Shown in pieces: positions 22,476-30,430 of a stretch of 44,182 nt of DNA. The notes beneath the pieces are model-generated. The model worked only from the letters and a program-made list of their open reading frames with translations, did no database searches and had not been told where the DNA came from. The stretch covers positions 1 to 44,182 of the forward strand of contig JAQUAW010000008.1 of NCBI GenBank assembly GCA_028687045.1, in the 5' to 3' direction. A program made the translations under genes and the position numbers. This stretch comes from Patescibacteria group bacterium (GTDB lineage Bacteria > Patescibacteriota > Patescibacteriia > Magasanikbacterales > UBA922). The stretch's first letter is position 1, and the number at the start of each line of letters is the position of its first letter.

Positions 22476-22856
22476 GTGTCAGGTCAGCAGGGCATGTTTG
22501 ATAAAACCAGTGAATTTATTGAATCAAAAGATTGGAGGGGGTTGTTCGAATGGTTGTTGACTTTAAGGGAGGGTAGGCCCTACTTGGATCTGTCCGGAGA
22601 GGACTTCTCCGGTCAGGACTTCTCTGGTTTGAACTTCTTTGGGGCAGTTCTCGAGAGAGCAAATCTGTCGGGTGCGAACTTGACTGGTGCGAACTTGACG
22701 GACGTGAATCTGTCGGGTGCGAACTTGACGGACGCGAAGTTCAATCCATCTCCCAACATGCTGGACACCATCGCCGGGTTCCGCGATGTGCATGGCCTGG
22801 AAGGACAATACTGGGAGTACGCGGTCAAGTATTACCGCAATCCCAGCAAGAAGTAG
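22476..22856 (+). CDS. Pentapeptide-repeat protein
   Basis: 126 residues from the GTG at 22476, which has GGAGGG 6 bases upstream, the only strong Shine-Dalgarno seen in the window; an alternative GTG at 22437 lacks one. A helical N-terminal part (MFDKTSEFIESKDWRGLFEWLLTLREG) precedes about nine A(D/N)LXX repeats (LSGEDFSGQDFSGLNFFGAVLERANLSGANLTGANLTDVNLSGANLTDAKF), then a short C-terminal cap with Trp and Tyr. Pentapeptide proteins form right-handed beta helices; some mimic DNA and protect gyrase, most are unassigned. Codons are GC-rich (over half G+C by eye) against an AT-rich background, suggesting recent transfer. Confidence 0.88.
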   Translation: MSGQQGMFDKTSEFIESKDWRGLFEWLLTLREGRPYLDLSGEDFSGQDFSGLNFFGAVLERANLSGANLTGANLTDVNLSGANLTDAKFNPSPNMLDTIAGFRDVHGLEGQYWEYAVKYYRNPSKK

Positions 22857-22872
22857 TTCTTCTGACACGGCC

Positions 22873-22938
22873 CGGTTGACATGCAACACACGCGTGTCGA
22901 CCAGAGCCTAAAAAACACGAGATTATCGTGTTTTTTAG
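22873..22938. terminator. Hairpin plus bidirectional terminator
   Basis: A hairpin GGTTGACA...TGTCGACC (22874-22902) is followed by a perfect 13-bp stem CTAAAAAACACGA (22908-22920) / TCGTGTTTTTTAG (22926-22938). It serves the pentapeptide gene and the convergent unit. Confidence 0.85.
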
Positions 22939-22951
22939 TTGGTATAAAAAT

Positions 22952-23039
22952 TTAAACCTTTATCCTCTCCAAAATATCCTTCACATGTACATTATAATCA
23001 ATCGTGGTTTGTAGTGGAATAAATTGTACTTGGTTTTTT
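22952..23039 (-). pseudogene. Duplicated 3' end of the P-loop ATPase gene
   Basis: On the minus strand this encodes KNQVQFIPLQTTIDYNVHVKDILERIKV and a stop, nearly identical to the last 28 codons of the ATPase at 24001-24534. 81 bases (22959-23039 versus 24008-24088) match at 76 positions. No start or upstream part is present. Confidence 0.9.
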
Positions 23040-23045
23040 GAAAAA

Positions 23046-23996
23046 TTAATTTTTAATACAATCTGTTTGTTTGTTTTTGGCTATAAAAGGAGCAAAAACA
23101 AATATGAAAATTATGATAATATTGTCAGATAAGAAATTATAAAAATAGTTTAGAGTTAAAAAAGAACACAACGTGGCTATAATTATTAAAGTTTCATTTA
23201 TGTTCATTTGTAATTTCTCATCATATTTTCTATTGAAAAGATCTGAAGTTTCAGGAATTTTTATATTATTTTTTTCTCTAAAGGCTTTTGAAGGAGTTTT
23301 TCCGTTGTTGTTTGGTAATAAACGTATAAATGATAACAAATATACAAAATTTATTAGTACAAAACAAAAACTCATACCTAAAGCTAAAGTTTTTTCAATC
23401 GTAAAATTATGATTAAGTACTATCAAATTGTTTAAATCAGAAAAATTAAAATGTGATAGTGGAATTGTTATTATTAAAATAAAATACCATGCAAACATAG
23501 ATCGTTCTTGCCATTTTTTTGGATGTTTATTTATAAAAGAGTTTATTATTACAAATAATGAAAATGTAATATATGTTATTAGTAAAATTGTTGGAAAATT
23601 ATTTTTAAAAATTAAGTAAAGTGTGATTATATTTATGGTTAATAAAGTTTTTTCATTTAATACAGGTATTATATTTTCTTCAAATAATATGGTTATTGAT
23701 AGTAAAAATAATGAAAGACTAAAAAATAAAGATCTTATCACTTCATAATCATTTTCATATTTTCCACTTAATATTGCAGGTAGTAATCCAATTATTGAAA
23801 GAAGTAAGGAAACTCCAAGTACTTCTTCTATGTTTTTTATTTTTTTAAAATTTATTAACAAAGACATTTGAATTAAAATCCCTGTAACAAAAATTATAAA
23901 AGAAATCCAATTTATATTTGGATATATTTTTATTGTCCATCCCCATAAAGATAAAAAAAATATTGATATCATTATTAAAAATGTTTTGGATTTCAT
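23046..23996 (-). CDS. Polytopic membrane protein, unknown
   Basis: 316 residues with about 8-9 hydrophobic helices and a cytoplasmic loop near 230-265 (RLLPNNNGKTPSKAFREKNNIKIPETSDLFNRKYDEKLQ). No transporter or enzyme motif is recognised. Codons are very AT-rich. The gene lies exactly between an intact ATPase 3' end (stop at 24001, 4 bases upstream of this ATG) and a duplicated copy of that 3' end (22959-23039). This suggests it arrived with a DNA segment that replaced the end of the ATPase gene. It is probably co-transcribed with the ATPase. Confidence 0.78.
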   Translation of the reverse strand: MKSKTFLIMISIFFLSLWGWTIKIYPNINWISFIIFVTGILIQMSLLINFKKIKNIEEVLGVSLLLSIIGLLPAILSGKYENDYEVIRSLFFSLSLFLLSITILFEENIIPVLNEKTLLTINIITLYLIFKNNFPTILLITYITFSLFVIINSFINKHPKKWQERSMFAWYFILIITIPLSHFNFSDLNNLIVLNHNFTIEKTLALGMSFCFVLINFVYLLSFIRLLPNNNGKTPSKAFREKNNIKIPETSDLFNRKYDEKLQMNINETLIIIATLCSFLTLNYFYNFLSDNIIIIFIFVFAPFIAKNKQTDCIKN

Positions 23997-24000
23997 ATTA

Positions 24001-24534
24001 TTATGTATTTATCCTCTCCAAAATATCCTTCACATGTACATCATAATCAGTTGTTGCTTGTAGTGGAATAAATTGTACTTGGTTTTTTTTTAAAAATTGA
24101 TTGATAAGACTGTCTATCAGATTGCGGAAGTCGTCATCAGTCGTGCGAAAGCCATCGTCTTCGGCTACTATATCTAGCTTGTGTGTTTTGAAAATAAAAG
24201 TGTAAGTCTTGCCGTGTTCAAAAGCAATTTGTTCGTATTCTCTTGATGTTTCTTCATCCGCAACTCGGTGTAAATAGGCAAAATTATCAATAGTGGCTCT
24301 GTCGGTGATAAGAATTTTGTCACTGTGGTCTACTTCACTTTCTTTGGCTATCTGATTGTCCTTGATCCATTTTTGCGCTTCAATAGTCGTGCCTTCGTGT
24401 ACTGGAAAGGGACAACTGCGAGCATGTTCTTGAATAATCATTACTTTTTTACCTAATTCTTCTAGTTTATTTTTTAATTTTTGAACTAGAGTTGTTTTAC
24501 CCGTAGAGTGGGTGCCGATGATGGCTATTTTCAT
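24001..24534 (-). CDS. P-loop ATPase/kinase, AAA_28 (NadR kinase-like)
   Basis: 177 residues from the internal Met of MKIAIIGTHSTGKTTLVQKL; the five codons before it come from the intergenic GTCATCCTGAG repeat and are left out. Walker A is GTHSTGKTT (7-15) and the Walker B-like strand is ILITDRATIDNFAYLH. Later come FIFKTHKLDIVAEDDGFRTTDDDFRNLIDSLINQFL, where Arg could act as a lid residue, and the C-terminal strand FIPLQATTDYDVHVKDILERI. The size and HSTGKTT pattern fit the AAA_28/NadR-like nucleoside-kinase group; substrate unknown. Its last 81 bases are duplicated at 22959-23039. Confidence 0.85.
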   Translation of the reverse strand: MKIAIIGTHSTGKTTLVQKLKNKLEELGKKVMIIQEHARSCPFPVHEGTTIEAQKWIKDNQIAKESEVDHSDKILITDRATIDNFAYLHRVADEETSREYEQIAFEHGKTYTFIFKTHKLDIVAEDDGFRTTDDDFRNLIDSLINQFLKKNQVQFIPLQATTDYDVHVKDILERINT

Positions 24535-24544
24535 AGGGGGACGT

Positions 24545-24606
24545 GTCATCCTGAGCCACCAGTTTAGCAGAGAAGGATCCCTGCCTGCCGGCAGGCAGGT
24601 TTCTTA
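24545..24606. repeat. Intergenic repeat with perfect 20-base palindrome
   Basis: GTCATCCTGAG, then CCTGCCTGCCGGCAGGCAGG (24580-24599, perfect palindrome), then TTTCTTAAG. Shorter relatives lie at 5250, 26930 and 1671-1708. The rest of 24550-24688 holds no ORF. Confidence 0.8.
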
Positions 24607-24688
24607 AGATTTAACGTATTTATTTAACTGATTTTTTCAAACTTATTATACATTGTCTAATACCTATTTTGCAAGTTGAGATTTTGGT

Positions 24689-24717
24689 TTGACTAGAGGT
24701 GTTTTTTTGGGTATGAT
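24689..24717 (+). promoter_or_regulatory. Promoter of the MazG-like gene
   Basis: TTGACT (24689-24694), 17 bases, TATGAT (24712-24717). Confidence 0.7.
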
Positions 24718-24771
24718 GAAAGAACATTTTATGGTACTTTTTAAGTTTATTAAATTTTTAAAAATATATTT

Positions 24772-25089
24772 ATGACTATAAAACAACTTGTGGAAATAAT
24801 AATGGAACAAGCAAAAGAGAAAGGCTTCGGAACAAAGCCAGATGAAATTAATGTTGCAGAAAAAATTGCCTTAATTCATTCTGAAATATCAGAAGCTTTT
24901 GAGGCTTATCGTCACAAAAATATTGATGGTAAAGATGGTCTTAAAGAAGAACTTGGTGATGCTATTCAGCGTATTTTGCATCTTTGTGGAGTATTAGATA
25001 TTGATGTAGAAGAAGCAATTTTAAAAAAAATGGAATACAATAAAGATAGAAAATGGGATTGGAATAATATAAATGAAACGCATTCTTAA
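24772..25089 (+). CDS. MazG-like nucleotide pyrophosphohydrolase
   Basis: 105 residues. The all-alpha NTP-PPase signature is present: Glu-rich helix AEKIALIHSEISEAFEAYRHK (about 29-49, ExxE) and the second metal-binding helix KEELGDAIQRILHLCGVLDI (about 58-77, ExxD), followed by KMEYNKDR, typical of the family. Such enzymes hydrolyse NTPs or dNTPs to NMP and PPi and may clean up damaged nucleotides or act in stress responses. The length equals a single MazG domain. Monocistronic behind its own promoter. Confidence 0.9.
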   Translation: MTIKQLVEIIMEQAKEKGFGTKPDEINVAEKIALIHSEISEAFEAYRHKNIDGKDGLKEELGDAIQRILHLCGVLDIDVEEAILKKMEYNKDRKWDWNNINETHS

Positions 25090-25165
25090 ATTTTATATTT
25101 TATAAAAAATAATAAGTTAGTTTGAAGAGTTGTTGCCGACGATAGAAGAATATAAAGTTAAATAA

Positions 25166-25322
25166 AAAGTGGAGTGACAAATTGAAAGAATTGAAATTTG
25201 TCGACGTTTTTGACGAAATCCACTTTGTTCATTTCGTCATTCCATTCTTTAAAAAAGAAAAATTTAATAACATAGTGCTCAGGGTCTACAGATCCCGCAC
25301 CCTCGTCCCTCGGTTGCGGGAT
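25166..25322. repeat. Intergenic hairpins before pepA
   Basis: AAAGTGGA (25166) ... TCCACTTT (25226) encloses the perfect stem GACAAATT / AATTTGTC (25176-25202). A second hairpin ATCCCGCA (25292-25299) / TGCGGGAT (25315-25322) lies 14 bases before the pepA ATG. No ORF is supported in 25090-25335. Confidence 0.7.
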
Positions 25323-25335
25323 GAATTGAAAACAT

Positions 25336-26856
25336 ATGACAAAATATAATATAAATAAAGAAATTAAAAAATCAGCTTGTCTGATTATTCCTATTTTTGA
25401 AGATGTAAGTTTGGATGATTTTAGTAAAAACTTGGATAAAGATTTGTCCAAGTTTGTTGCTAAAGTTTTTGCCAATAAAGATTTTGAAGCCAAGAAAAAA
25501 CAACTTAGTTTTTTTTATACAGATAGTGAAAAGTATGAAAGAGTTTTGTTGATTGGACTTGGCAAAGAAAAAGATTTGACTACAAAAAATTATAAAGAAA
25601 TTGTTGGTAGTGCTTTTTTGTTTGCACAAAATAAAAAATATTCTAAATTGAATTTTGTTTTAGTAGATGCTTTGCTCAAAAAATTTGAGGTCAAAAAATT
25701 GGCAGTAGAAACGGTGGTAGCTATCGAAATTGCCACTTATGCTTATGATGAATTCAAAACAAAAAAAGAAGACAAAGTCGTGAGATTAGAAGAAGTGAAT
25801 TTTCTAGGTAGTTTTGAAAAAAATGTTTTAAAAAATTTGCAAAAAGGAATAGAAGAAGGTCTAGTTATTGCCGAAGGGGTAAATTTCGCGCGTCATTTGG
25901 GTAATATTCCACCGACTGTCATGACACCAAGTTATTTGGCAAACGAAGCTTTGCAATTACAAAAAGAAAACAAAAATATAAAGACAAAAGTTTTGTCTGA
26001 AAAAGAAATTGAAAAATTAGGAATGGGTTGTTTGTTGGCTGTGGGACGTGGTTCTAAGCACGAAACAAAATTTATTATTGTAGAATACTTCGGAACTGAT
26101 AAAAATAAAAAACCTAGTGTGATTGTTGGCAAAGGTATTACTTTTGATTCTGGTGGACTTTCTCTCAAACCAGGGGATTATATGGTGGATATGAAATTCG
26201 ATATGTTGGGAGCAGCTTCAGTCTTGGGTACTATCAAAACCTTGGCAGCCTTGAAAGTGAAAAAAAATATTGTGGCGCTTATTCCTGCTGCCGAAAATAT
26301 GCCTGGTGGAGATTCTTATCGTCCCGATGATATTTTGCAAGCTATGAATGGTGCGACTGTAGAAATAAAAAACACGGATGCTGAAGGACGTCTTATTTTG
26401 GCTGATGCACTTTGTTATGCTGGTAAATATAATCCAAAAGAAGTAATTGATTTGGCGACTTTGACTGGTGCTTGTATGTCTGCTTTGGGATTAGAAAAAT
26501 CAGGACTTTTTACACCAGAAGAAAACATCTCAGAAAAAATGTTGAGTTTGGGTGAAGAAACTGGAGAAAATTTGTGGCGTCTTCCACTTGGTGAAGAATA
26601 TAGTGAAGCGATGAAAAGTGAAGTGGCTGATATCAAAAATATTGGTGGTGTTGGTGGTGAACGTTATGGTACTGCCAGTACTGCAGCCGCTTTTTTGCAA
26701 TTTTTTACACAAAACAAAGATACTGGTGAAAAAAATTATCCTTGGGCTCATATCGATTTGGCTAGTGCCATTTATGGTAGTAAAGGTAAAGCACATATTA
26801 GAGCTGGAGCAAATGGATTTGGAGTACAGGTGTTGGTTGAATATTTGCGTTCTTAG
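25336..26856 (+). CDS. pepA: Leucyl aminopeptidase (M17)
   Basis: 506 residues: an N-terminal macro-like domain (about 1-175) and an M17 catalytic domain. Diagnostic blocks are VGKGITFDSGGLSLKPGDYMVDMKFDMLGAA (Lys and Asp metal ligands) and NTDAEGRLILADALCYA (the family signature with Asp, Glu and catalytic Arg), plus LATLTGACMSALG and the C-terminal RAGANGFGVQVLVEYL. Forms a dimetal hexamer that removes N-terminal residues from peptides in the cytosol; in some bacteria it also aids Xer recombination, but no evidence for that is seen here. Transcribed alone after a set of hairpin repeats; no Shine-Dalgarno motif. Confidence 0.97.
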   Translation: MTKYNINKEIKKSACLIIPIFEDVSLDDFSKNLDKDLSKFVAKVFANKDFEAKKKQLSFFYTDSEKYERVLLIGLGKEKDLTTKNYKEIVGSAFLFAQNKKYSKLNFVLVDALLKKFEVKKLAVETVVAIEIATYAYDEFKTKKEDKVVRLEEVNFLGSFEKNVLKNLQKGIEEGLVIAEGVNFARHLGNIPPTVMTPSYLANEALQLQKENKNIKTKVLSEKEIEKLGMGCLLAVGRGSKHETKFIIVEYFGTDKNKKPSVIVGKGITFDSGGLSLKPGDYMVDMKFDMLGAASVLGTIKTLAALKVKKNIVALIPAAENMPGGDSYRPDDILQAMNGATVEIKNTDAEGRLILADALCYAGKYNPKEVIDLATLTGACMSALGLEKSGLFTPEENISEKMLSLGEETGENLWRLPLGEEYSEAMKSEVADIKNIGGVGGERYGTASTAAAFLQFFTQNKDTGEKNYPWAHIDLASAIYGSKGKAHIRAGANGFGVQVLVEYLRS

Positions 26857-26898
26857 TTTTGAAGATGTCTTTGTTTAATCAAAATTTTATTAATTTGC

Positions 26899-26966
26899 AA
26901 AGAGCTTACAAGGCTTACAGGGCTTACAACCTACCGGCAGGTAGGCATTGGGCTAACGAGGCTTAA
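26899..26966. repeat. Left gcttacaagg word arm of the second S23 locus
   Basis: AGAGCTTACAAGGCTTACAGGGCTTAC (26901-26927), then the palindrome CCTACC-GGCA-GGTAGG (26930-26945) and GGGCTAACGAGGCTTA. It mirrors 27361-27397 imperfectly. Confidence 0.7.
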
Positions 26967-26997
26967 TTTTTAGGTTTACATTTTTATTTATTTTTTT

Positions 26998-27360
26998 ATG
27001 CAAGATTATCACAATTTGAAGCTCTGGAAAGAAAGTTTGGAATTTGTTAAACTAGTGTATAGATTGGTCAAACTATTCCCACAGGATGAATTGTATGGTT
27101 TGACAAGTCAATTACGTCGTGCTGCAGTATCTGTTATGGCTAATGTGGTCGAAGGTCGTGGTAAACCAACTGACAAAGACTTTTTGAAATTTTTGTATAT
27201 TTCCAATGGCTCTTTGAATGAATGTCAATGTTATTTTGAGTTAGCTATAGAATTGGATTATATAAATAAAGAACAATTTGATTTTATTTATAAAAAAAGT
27301 AAAGAAGTAGGATTTTTATTATATAAATTAATAACTAGTTTGTCCCATCAGGGACAATAA
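26998..27360 (+). CDS. S23/IVP-family four-helix-bundle protein
   Basis: 120 residues, a second and divergent member of the family at 6359. Conserved blocks are YHNLKLWKESLEFVKLVYRLVKLFPQDELYGLTSQLRRAAVSVMANVVEGRGKPTDKDFLKFLYISNGSLNECQCYFELA. Compared with the first copy it keeps the common Y..L..WK N-terminus seen in most bacterial S23 proteins. Like that copy it lies between mirrored short-word repeats (26899-26966 and 27361-27397), though the arms are less perfect. No rRNA is nearby. Function unknown beyond likely nucleic-acid or protein binding as an oligomer. Confidence 0.93.
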   Translation: MQDYHNLKLWKESLEFVKLVYRLVKLFPQDELYGLTSQLRRAAVSVMANVVEGRGKPTDKDFLKFLYISNGSLNECQCYFELAIELDYINKEQFDFIYKKSKEVGFLLYKLITSLSHQGQ

Positions 27361-27397
27361 GTAAGCCTAGTAGGCCTTGTAAGCCTCGTAAGCTTTA
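27361..27397. repeat. Right gcttacaagg word arm of the second S23 locus
   Basis: GTAAGCCTAGTAGGCCTTGT, then AAGCCTCGTAAGCTTT; its reverse complement (AAAGCTTACGAGGCTTACAA...) resembles the left arm at 26899-26928. It starts directly after the S23 stop codon. Confidence 0.7.
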
Positions 27398-27405
27398 ATA
27401 AAATT

Positions 27406-28689
27406 ATGTCAAAAAAGAAATTAGAACTCCTCGCTCCCGCCGGATCTCCCGAAAAAATGCGTTACGCTTTTGCTTATGGTGCAGACGCAGTCTATATGGG
27501 AATTCCAGATTTTAGTATGCGTGTACGTATCAATACTTTTACTGATGACGATGTTAAACAATCTATTGAATATGCTCATTCTGTTGGTAAAAAAATTTAT
27601 GTGACAGTAAATATCGTGGCTCACAATGATCATTTGAAAAGATTACCACCTTATCTCAAAAAACTAAACGAATGGAAACCAGATGCTCTCATTGTCTCTG
27701 ATCCAGGTGTTATGTCTATGGTCAAGAAACATGCCCCAAATCTTGCTATCCACTTATCTACTCAAGCCAATGCGACGAATGCTGAGACGGTAAAATTTTG
27801 GTATAACCAAGGTTTGGAGAGAGTTGTTCTTGGACGTGAAGTCACTTTGGAAGAAATAAGAGAAATCCACAAAGCAGTACCAAAATGTGAAATAGAATAT
27901 TTTATTCATGGAGCGATGTGTATGAGTTATTCCGGTAGATGTATGCTTTCTTCTCATTTGGTTGGTCGCTCCGCCAATCTTGGTGATTGTGTTCAGCCTT
28001 GTCGCTGGAAATATGATTTGAATAATATTAAGTTTATAGAAACAACTATCAATGATCCTCTAAAAAAAGAAAGAGAAATGGATGTAGAAGAAGACATCAA
28101 TGGAACTTATATTTTCAATTCCAAAGATATGTGTTTCATCGAATATTTGCCAGAACTTTTTGAAGCTGGAGTAACAAGTTATAAGATAGAAGGTCGAGCC
28201 AAGAGTCCTGCTTATTTGTCTAGTGTGGTCAAAGCTTATCGCACTGCTTTTGATTATTTATTAGAAAGTGGCAAAACGGATGACATCAAACTCAAGAAAA
28301 AATATTTAAAAAATATCAAGAAAAATATTTTGGACAAACTCGTGCATCGTGGTTACACGACTGGTTTTCTTTTTGGTCGTGATAGTGTAGAACAAAATAC
28401 AAATGATAGTCATGAAGGTACTGAACAGCAGTATGTTGGAGAAATATTGTCTTGTGAAAAGGAAGGTAAACAATATAAAATTACTATGCGTGCACACAAT
28501 GCTTTGCGTATTGGTGATAAAGTTCGCATTATGCAACCATTTGAAAAAGACCTTTCTTTAACTATTAAAAAATTGTATAATGAAGTAGGTGGGGAAGTGG
28601 AAAGTGCTCATGGTGGAACTGACAAAAATACTTATTTTTATAGTACTAAACCTATCAAAGAATTTGGAATTTTATTTTTGAATAATTAG
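27406..28689 (+). CDS. trhP: Peptidase U32 family, tRNA 5-hydroxyuridine synthesis protein TrhP-like
   Basis: 427 residues. The U32 signature is EYFIHGAMCMSYSGRCMLSS (164-183), and four Cys (172, 179, 195, 199) are placed to hold the [4Fe-4S] cluster known for this family. The N-terminal TIM-like barrel begins LELLAPAGSPEKMRYAFAYGADAVYMG, and the C-terminal part carries the U32 C-domain (YVGEILSCEKEGKQYKI...IGDKVRIM). Family members formerly called collagenase-like act in tRNA U34 hydroxylation (TrhP) or 23S C2501 hydroxylation (RlhA). The length and C-terminal domain fit TrhP better. It heads a cluster with two unknown genes and ruvA. Confidence 0.9.
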   Translation: MSKKKLELLAPAGSPEKMRYAFAYGADAVYMGIPDFSMRVRINTFTDDDVKQSIEYAHSVGKKIYVTVNIVAHNDHLKRLPPYLKKLNEWKPDALIVSDPGVMSMVKKHAPNLAIHLSTQANATNAETVKFWYNQGLERVVLGREVTLEEIREIHKAVPKCEIEYFIHGAMCMSYSGRCMLSSHLVGRSANLGDCVQPCRWKYDLNNIKFIETTINDPLKKEREMDVEEDINGTYIFNSKDMCFIEYLPELFEAGVTSYKIEGRAKSPAYLSSVVKAYRTAFDYLLESGKTDDIKLKKKYLKNIKKNILDKLVHRGYTTGFLFGRDSVEQNTNDSHEGTEQQYVGEILSCEKEGKQYKITMRAHNALRIGDKVRIMQPFEKDLSLTIKKLYNEVGGEVESAHGGTDKNTYFYSTKPIKEFGILFLNN

Positions 28690-28693
28690 TAAT

Positions 28694-29218
28694 ATGAGTA
28701 GAGAACATGTTGGTTTTGATGAAAAAATGGGTATAAAGGCTACTACAAAAGAAATTTTGCGAAGTATTGAATTTAATGATGAATATGATAAAAAAACAAA
28801 GAAAGAAAAAGGCTGTCTTGGACCTTTAAGTGATAATGAACTTTTTTATATAGATGGTCCGAAGTTGGGTTCTTTATATTCGAGAATGGAAATATATTAT
28901 AACTATATTTTTCAAAATAATATTAATAATAAGGAAAATAGAGTTTTTTCTTTATTTTTAAATACTATACAAGATTTCAGACATTTTGAACGAGATATTT
29001 TAGAATTATTAACTGAACTCTCTAAGTTAGATATAACTTCGGAAGAATTTAAGAGTAAAAATTATATTAGAAAACAGATATTAGAAAAAGTAGAAGAAAT
29101 ATTAGAATGTATATTGGAAAAACCTTATTCTGCTTCTGATGAAATAAGTGGTACAGTAATTAAAAATTTTGCTGCTGAATCATTAGCAAAAATAAATGAT
29201 TTTATTTTTGAATTGTAA
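28694..29218 (+). CDS. Hypothetical helical protein
   Basis: 174 residues, not recognised. It starts 4 bases after the TrhP-like stop. No signal or membrane segments; the N-terminal third is charged (KEILRSIEFNDEYDKKTKKEKGCLG) and the rest consists of amphipathic helices rich in Glu, Lys and Ile. Its close packing with trhP, another hypothetical gene and ruvA suggests one operon, but gives no specific role. Confidence 0.7.
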   Translation: MSREHVGFDEKMGIKATTKEILRSIEFNDEYDKKTKKEKGCLGPLSDNELFYIDGPKLGSLYSRMEIYYNYIFQNNINNKENRVFSLFLNTIQDFRHFERDILELLTELSKLDITSEEFKSKNYIRKQILEKVEEILECILEKPYSASDEISGTVIKNFAAESLAKINDFIFEL

Positions 29219-29222
29219 TTTT

Positions 29223-29690
29223 ATGTCCATAGAAAATTCAGAAGGTTTTATTTTAAGTATAAAAGAAAGGGAACTTGCAAAGAAGCCTCATGATAGTTTA
29301 AAATTACCAAGAAAAGTTACAATACATGGTCCTGAAAAAAATGTAAGATTGGATATCCCTACTGATAATCCAGAATTAGACGATGTATATCATCGTGTTA
29401 TTTTGAATAATAATAAAGATTTTTTTTCAGATAGTATCTATGTTTTGGATTTTTTGGATAGAATCGTTGATATGATTTGTAGAGAGGCAAAGACTAGGAA
29501 TTTGAAAACTGCCAGTGTTGAAGAAAAAAAATTGATTAAATTAAAATTAGAGAGATCACAAAAAATACTTGAATTTTTAAAACAAAGTATGGTAGAGAAA
29601 GAAAGTCATATGGAAGAAGGAGTTTCTTTCCCAGGTTTAATAAAACAACAAATTGATTTAGTTCGTGAACAATTAAAAAGATATAAATAA
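29223..29690 (+). CDS. Hypothetical helical protein
   Basis: 155 residues from ATG 29223 (MSIENSEGFILSIKERELAKKPHD), 4 bases after the previous stop; an earlier in-frame ATG at 29196 would overlap the upstream gene and is less likely. A short beta-looking N-terminal part (PRKVTIHGPEKNVRLDIPTDNP) is followed by helices (DSIYVLDFLDRIVDMICREAKTRN, KLKLERSQKILEFLKQSMVEKE). It has weak similarity of layout to the preceding gene (both around 160 residues, helical, soluble), but no family is recognised. Likely in the trhP-ruvA operon. Confidence 0.7.
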   Translation: MSIENSEGFILSIKERELAKKPHDSLKLPRKVTIHGPEKNVRLDIPTDNPELDDVYHRVILNNNKDFFSDSIYVLDFLDRIVDMICREAKTRNLKTASVEEKKLIKLKLERSQKILEFLKQSMVEKESHMEEGVSFPGLIKQQIDLVREQLKRYK

Positions 29691-29693
29691 TTT

Positions 29694-30275
29694 ATGATAA
29701 GTTTCATCTCAGGTATCGTAAAATTTAAAGGTAAATCAGATGTGACTATTTTGACACAAGCTGGAGTTGGTTATGAAATAAATGTCACTACTTCATTTTT
29801 GGCTGAAGTAAAAATTGGTGAAGAAGTAGAAATTTATACTTATTTGAAAGTTGCCGAAACTGCACTTGAACTTTTTGGTTTTAGAAATTTGGAAGAAAAA
29901 ACTTTTTTTGAATTACTTATTTCAGTCAAAGGTCTTGGTCCTCGTGGAGCTCTCAATATTTTGGCACTTGGTAGTTTGGATGAAATTCAAGATGCGATTG
30001 GTAGGGGAGATGTCTCTTATCTGACCCAAGTTAGTGGTATTGGACGTAAGACAGCTGAACGTTTGGTAGTGGAACTAAAAAACAAAATTGGCAAAACTTT
30101 GAAATCTTCTTCAGATAGTGATGAAAAAGTTGGTGACAAATTGTCTGATGTCGTCGAAGCTCTTGTTGCTATGGGACATAGTAAAGAAGAGGCGAGAGAG
30201 ATCGTGAAGAATCTTGATGTGGGGGATAAGACGGTGGAGGAATTGTTGAAGATGGCGCTTACACGTAATAAATAG
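29694..30275 (+). CDS. ruvA: Holliday junction DNA helicase subunit RuvA
   Basis: 193 residues, the usual length. Domain I OB-fold (MISFISGIVKFKGKSDVTILTQAGVGYEINV and LELFGFRNLEEKTFFELLISVKGLGPRGALNIL) contains the acidic-pin region, domain II has the helix-hairpin-helix VSGIGRKTAERLVVELKNKI, and domain III is a UBA-like ending (LSDVVEALVAMGHSKEEAREIVKNL...VEELLKMALT) that contacts RuvB. It binds four-way junctions as a tetramer. RuvB and RuvC are not in the window. It begins 3 bases after the preceding hypothetical gene. Confidence 0.97.
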   Translation: MISFISGIVKFKGKSDVTILTQAGVGYEINVTTSFLAEVKIGEEVEIYTYLKVAETALELFGFRNLEEKTFFELLISVKGLGPRGALNILALGSLDEIQDAIGRGDVSYLTQVSGIGRKTAERLVVELKNKIGKTLKSSSDSDEKVGDKLSDVVEALVAMGHSKEEAREIVKNLDVGDKTVEELLKMALTRNK

Positions 30276-30395
30276 ATTTGGATATCCGGATATCCTGATA
30301 ATCCAGATTTACTGATTTGACCTACGTTTTTTTATTTGTGTTATCATTTTTAGACTAATCTCAGCTAAAATAAGCTAAAAAAGGGCTTATGGCTA

Positions 30396-30424
30396 TTGAC
30401 AAAGCATAGTGATTCTGATATATT
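30396..30424 (+). promoter_or_regulatory. rpsO promoter
   Basis: TTGACA (30396-30401), 17 bases, TATATT (30419-30424). The region between ruvA and this promoter carries a ggatatcc word palindrome (30280-30291) and agctaaaataagc words. Confidence 0.85.
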
Positions 30425-30430
30425 GATGTT

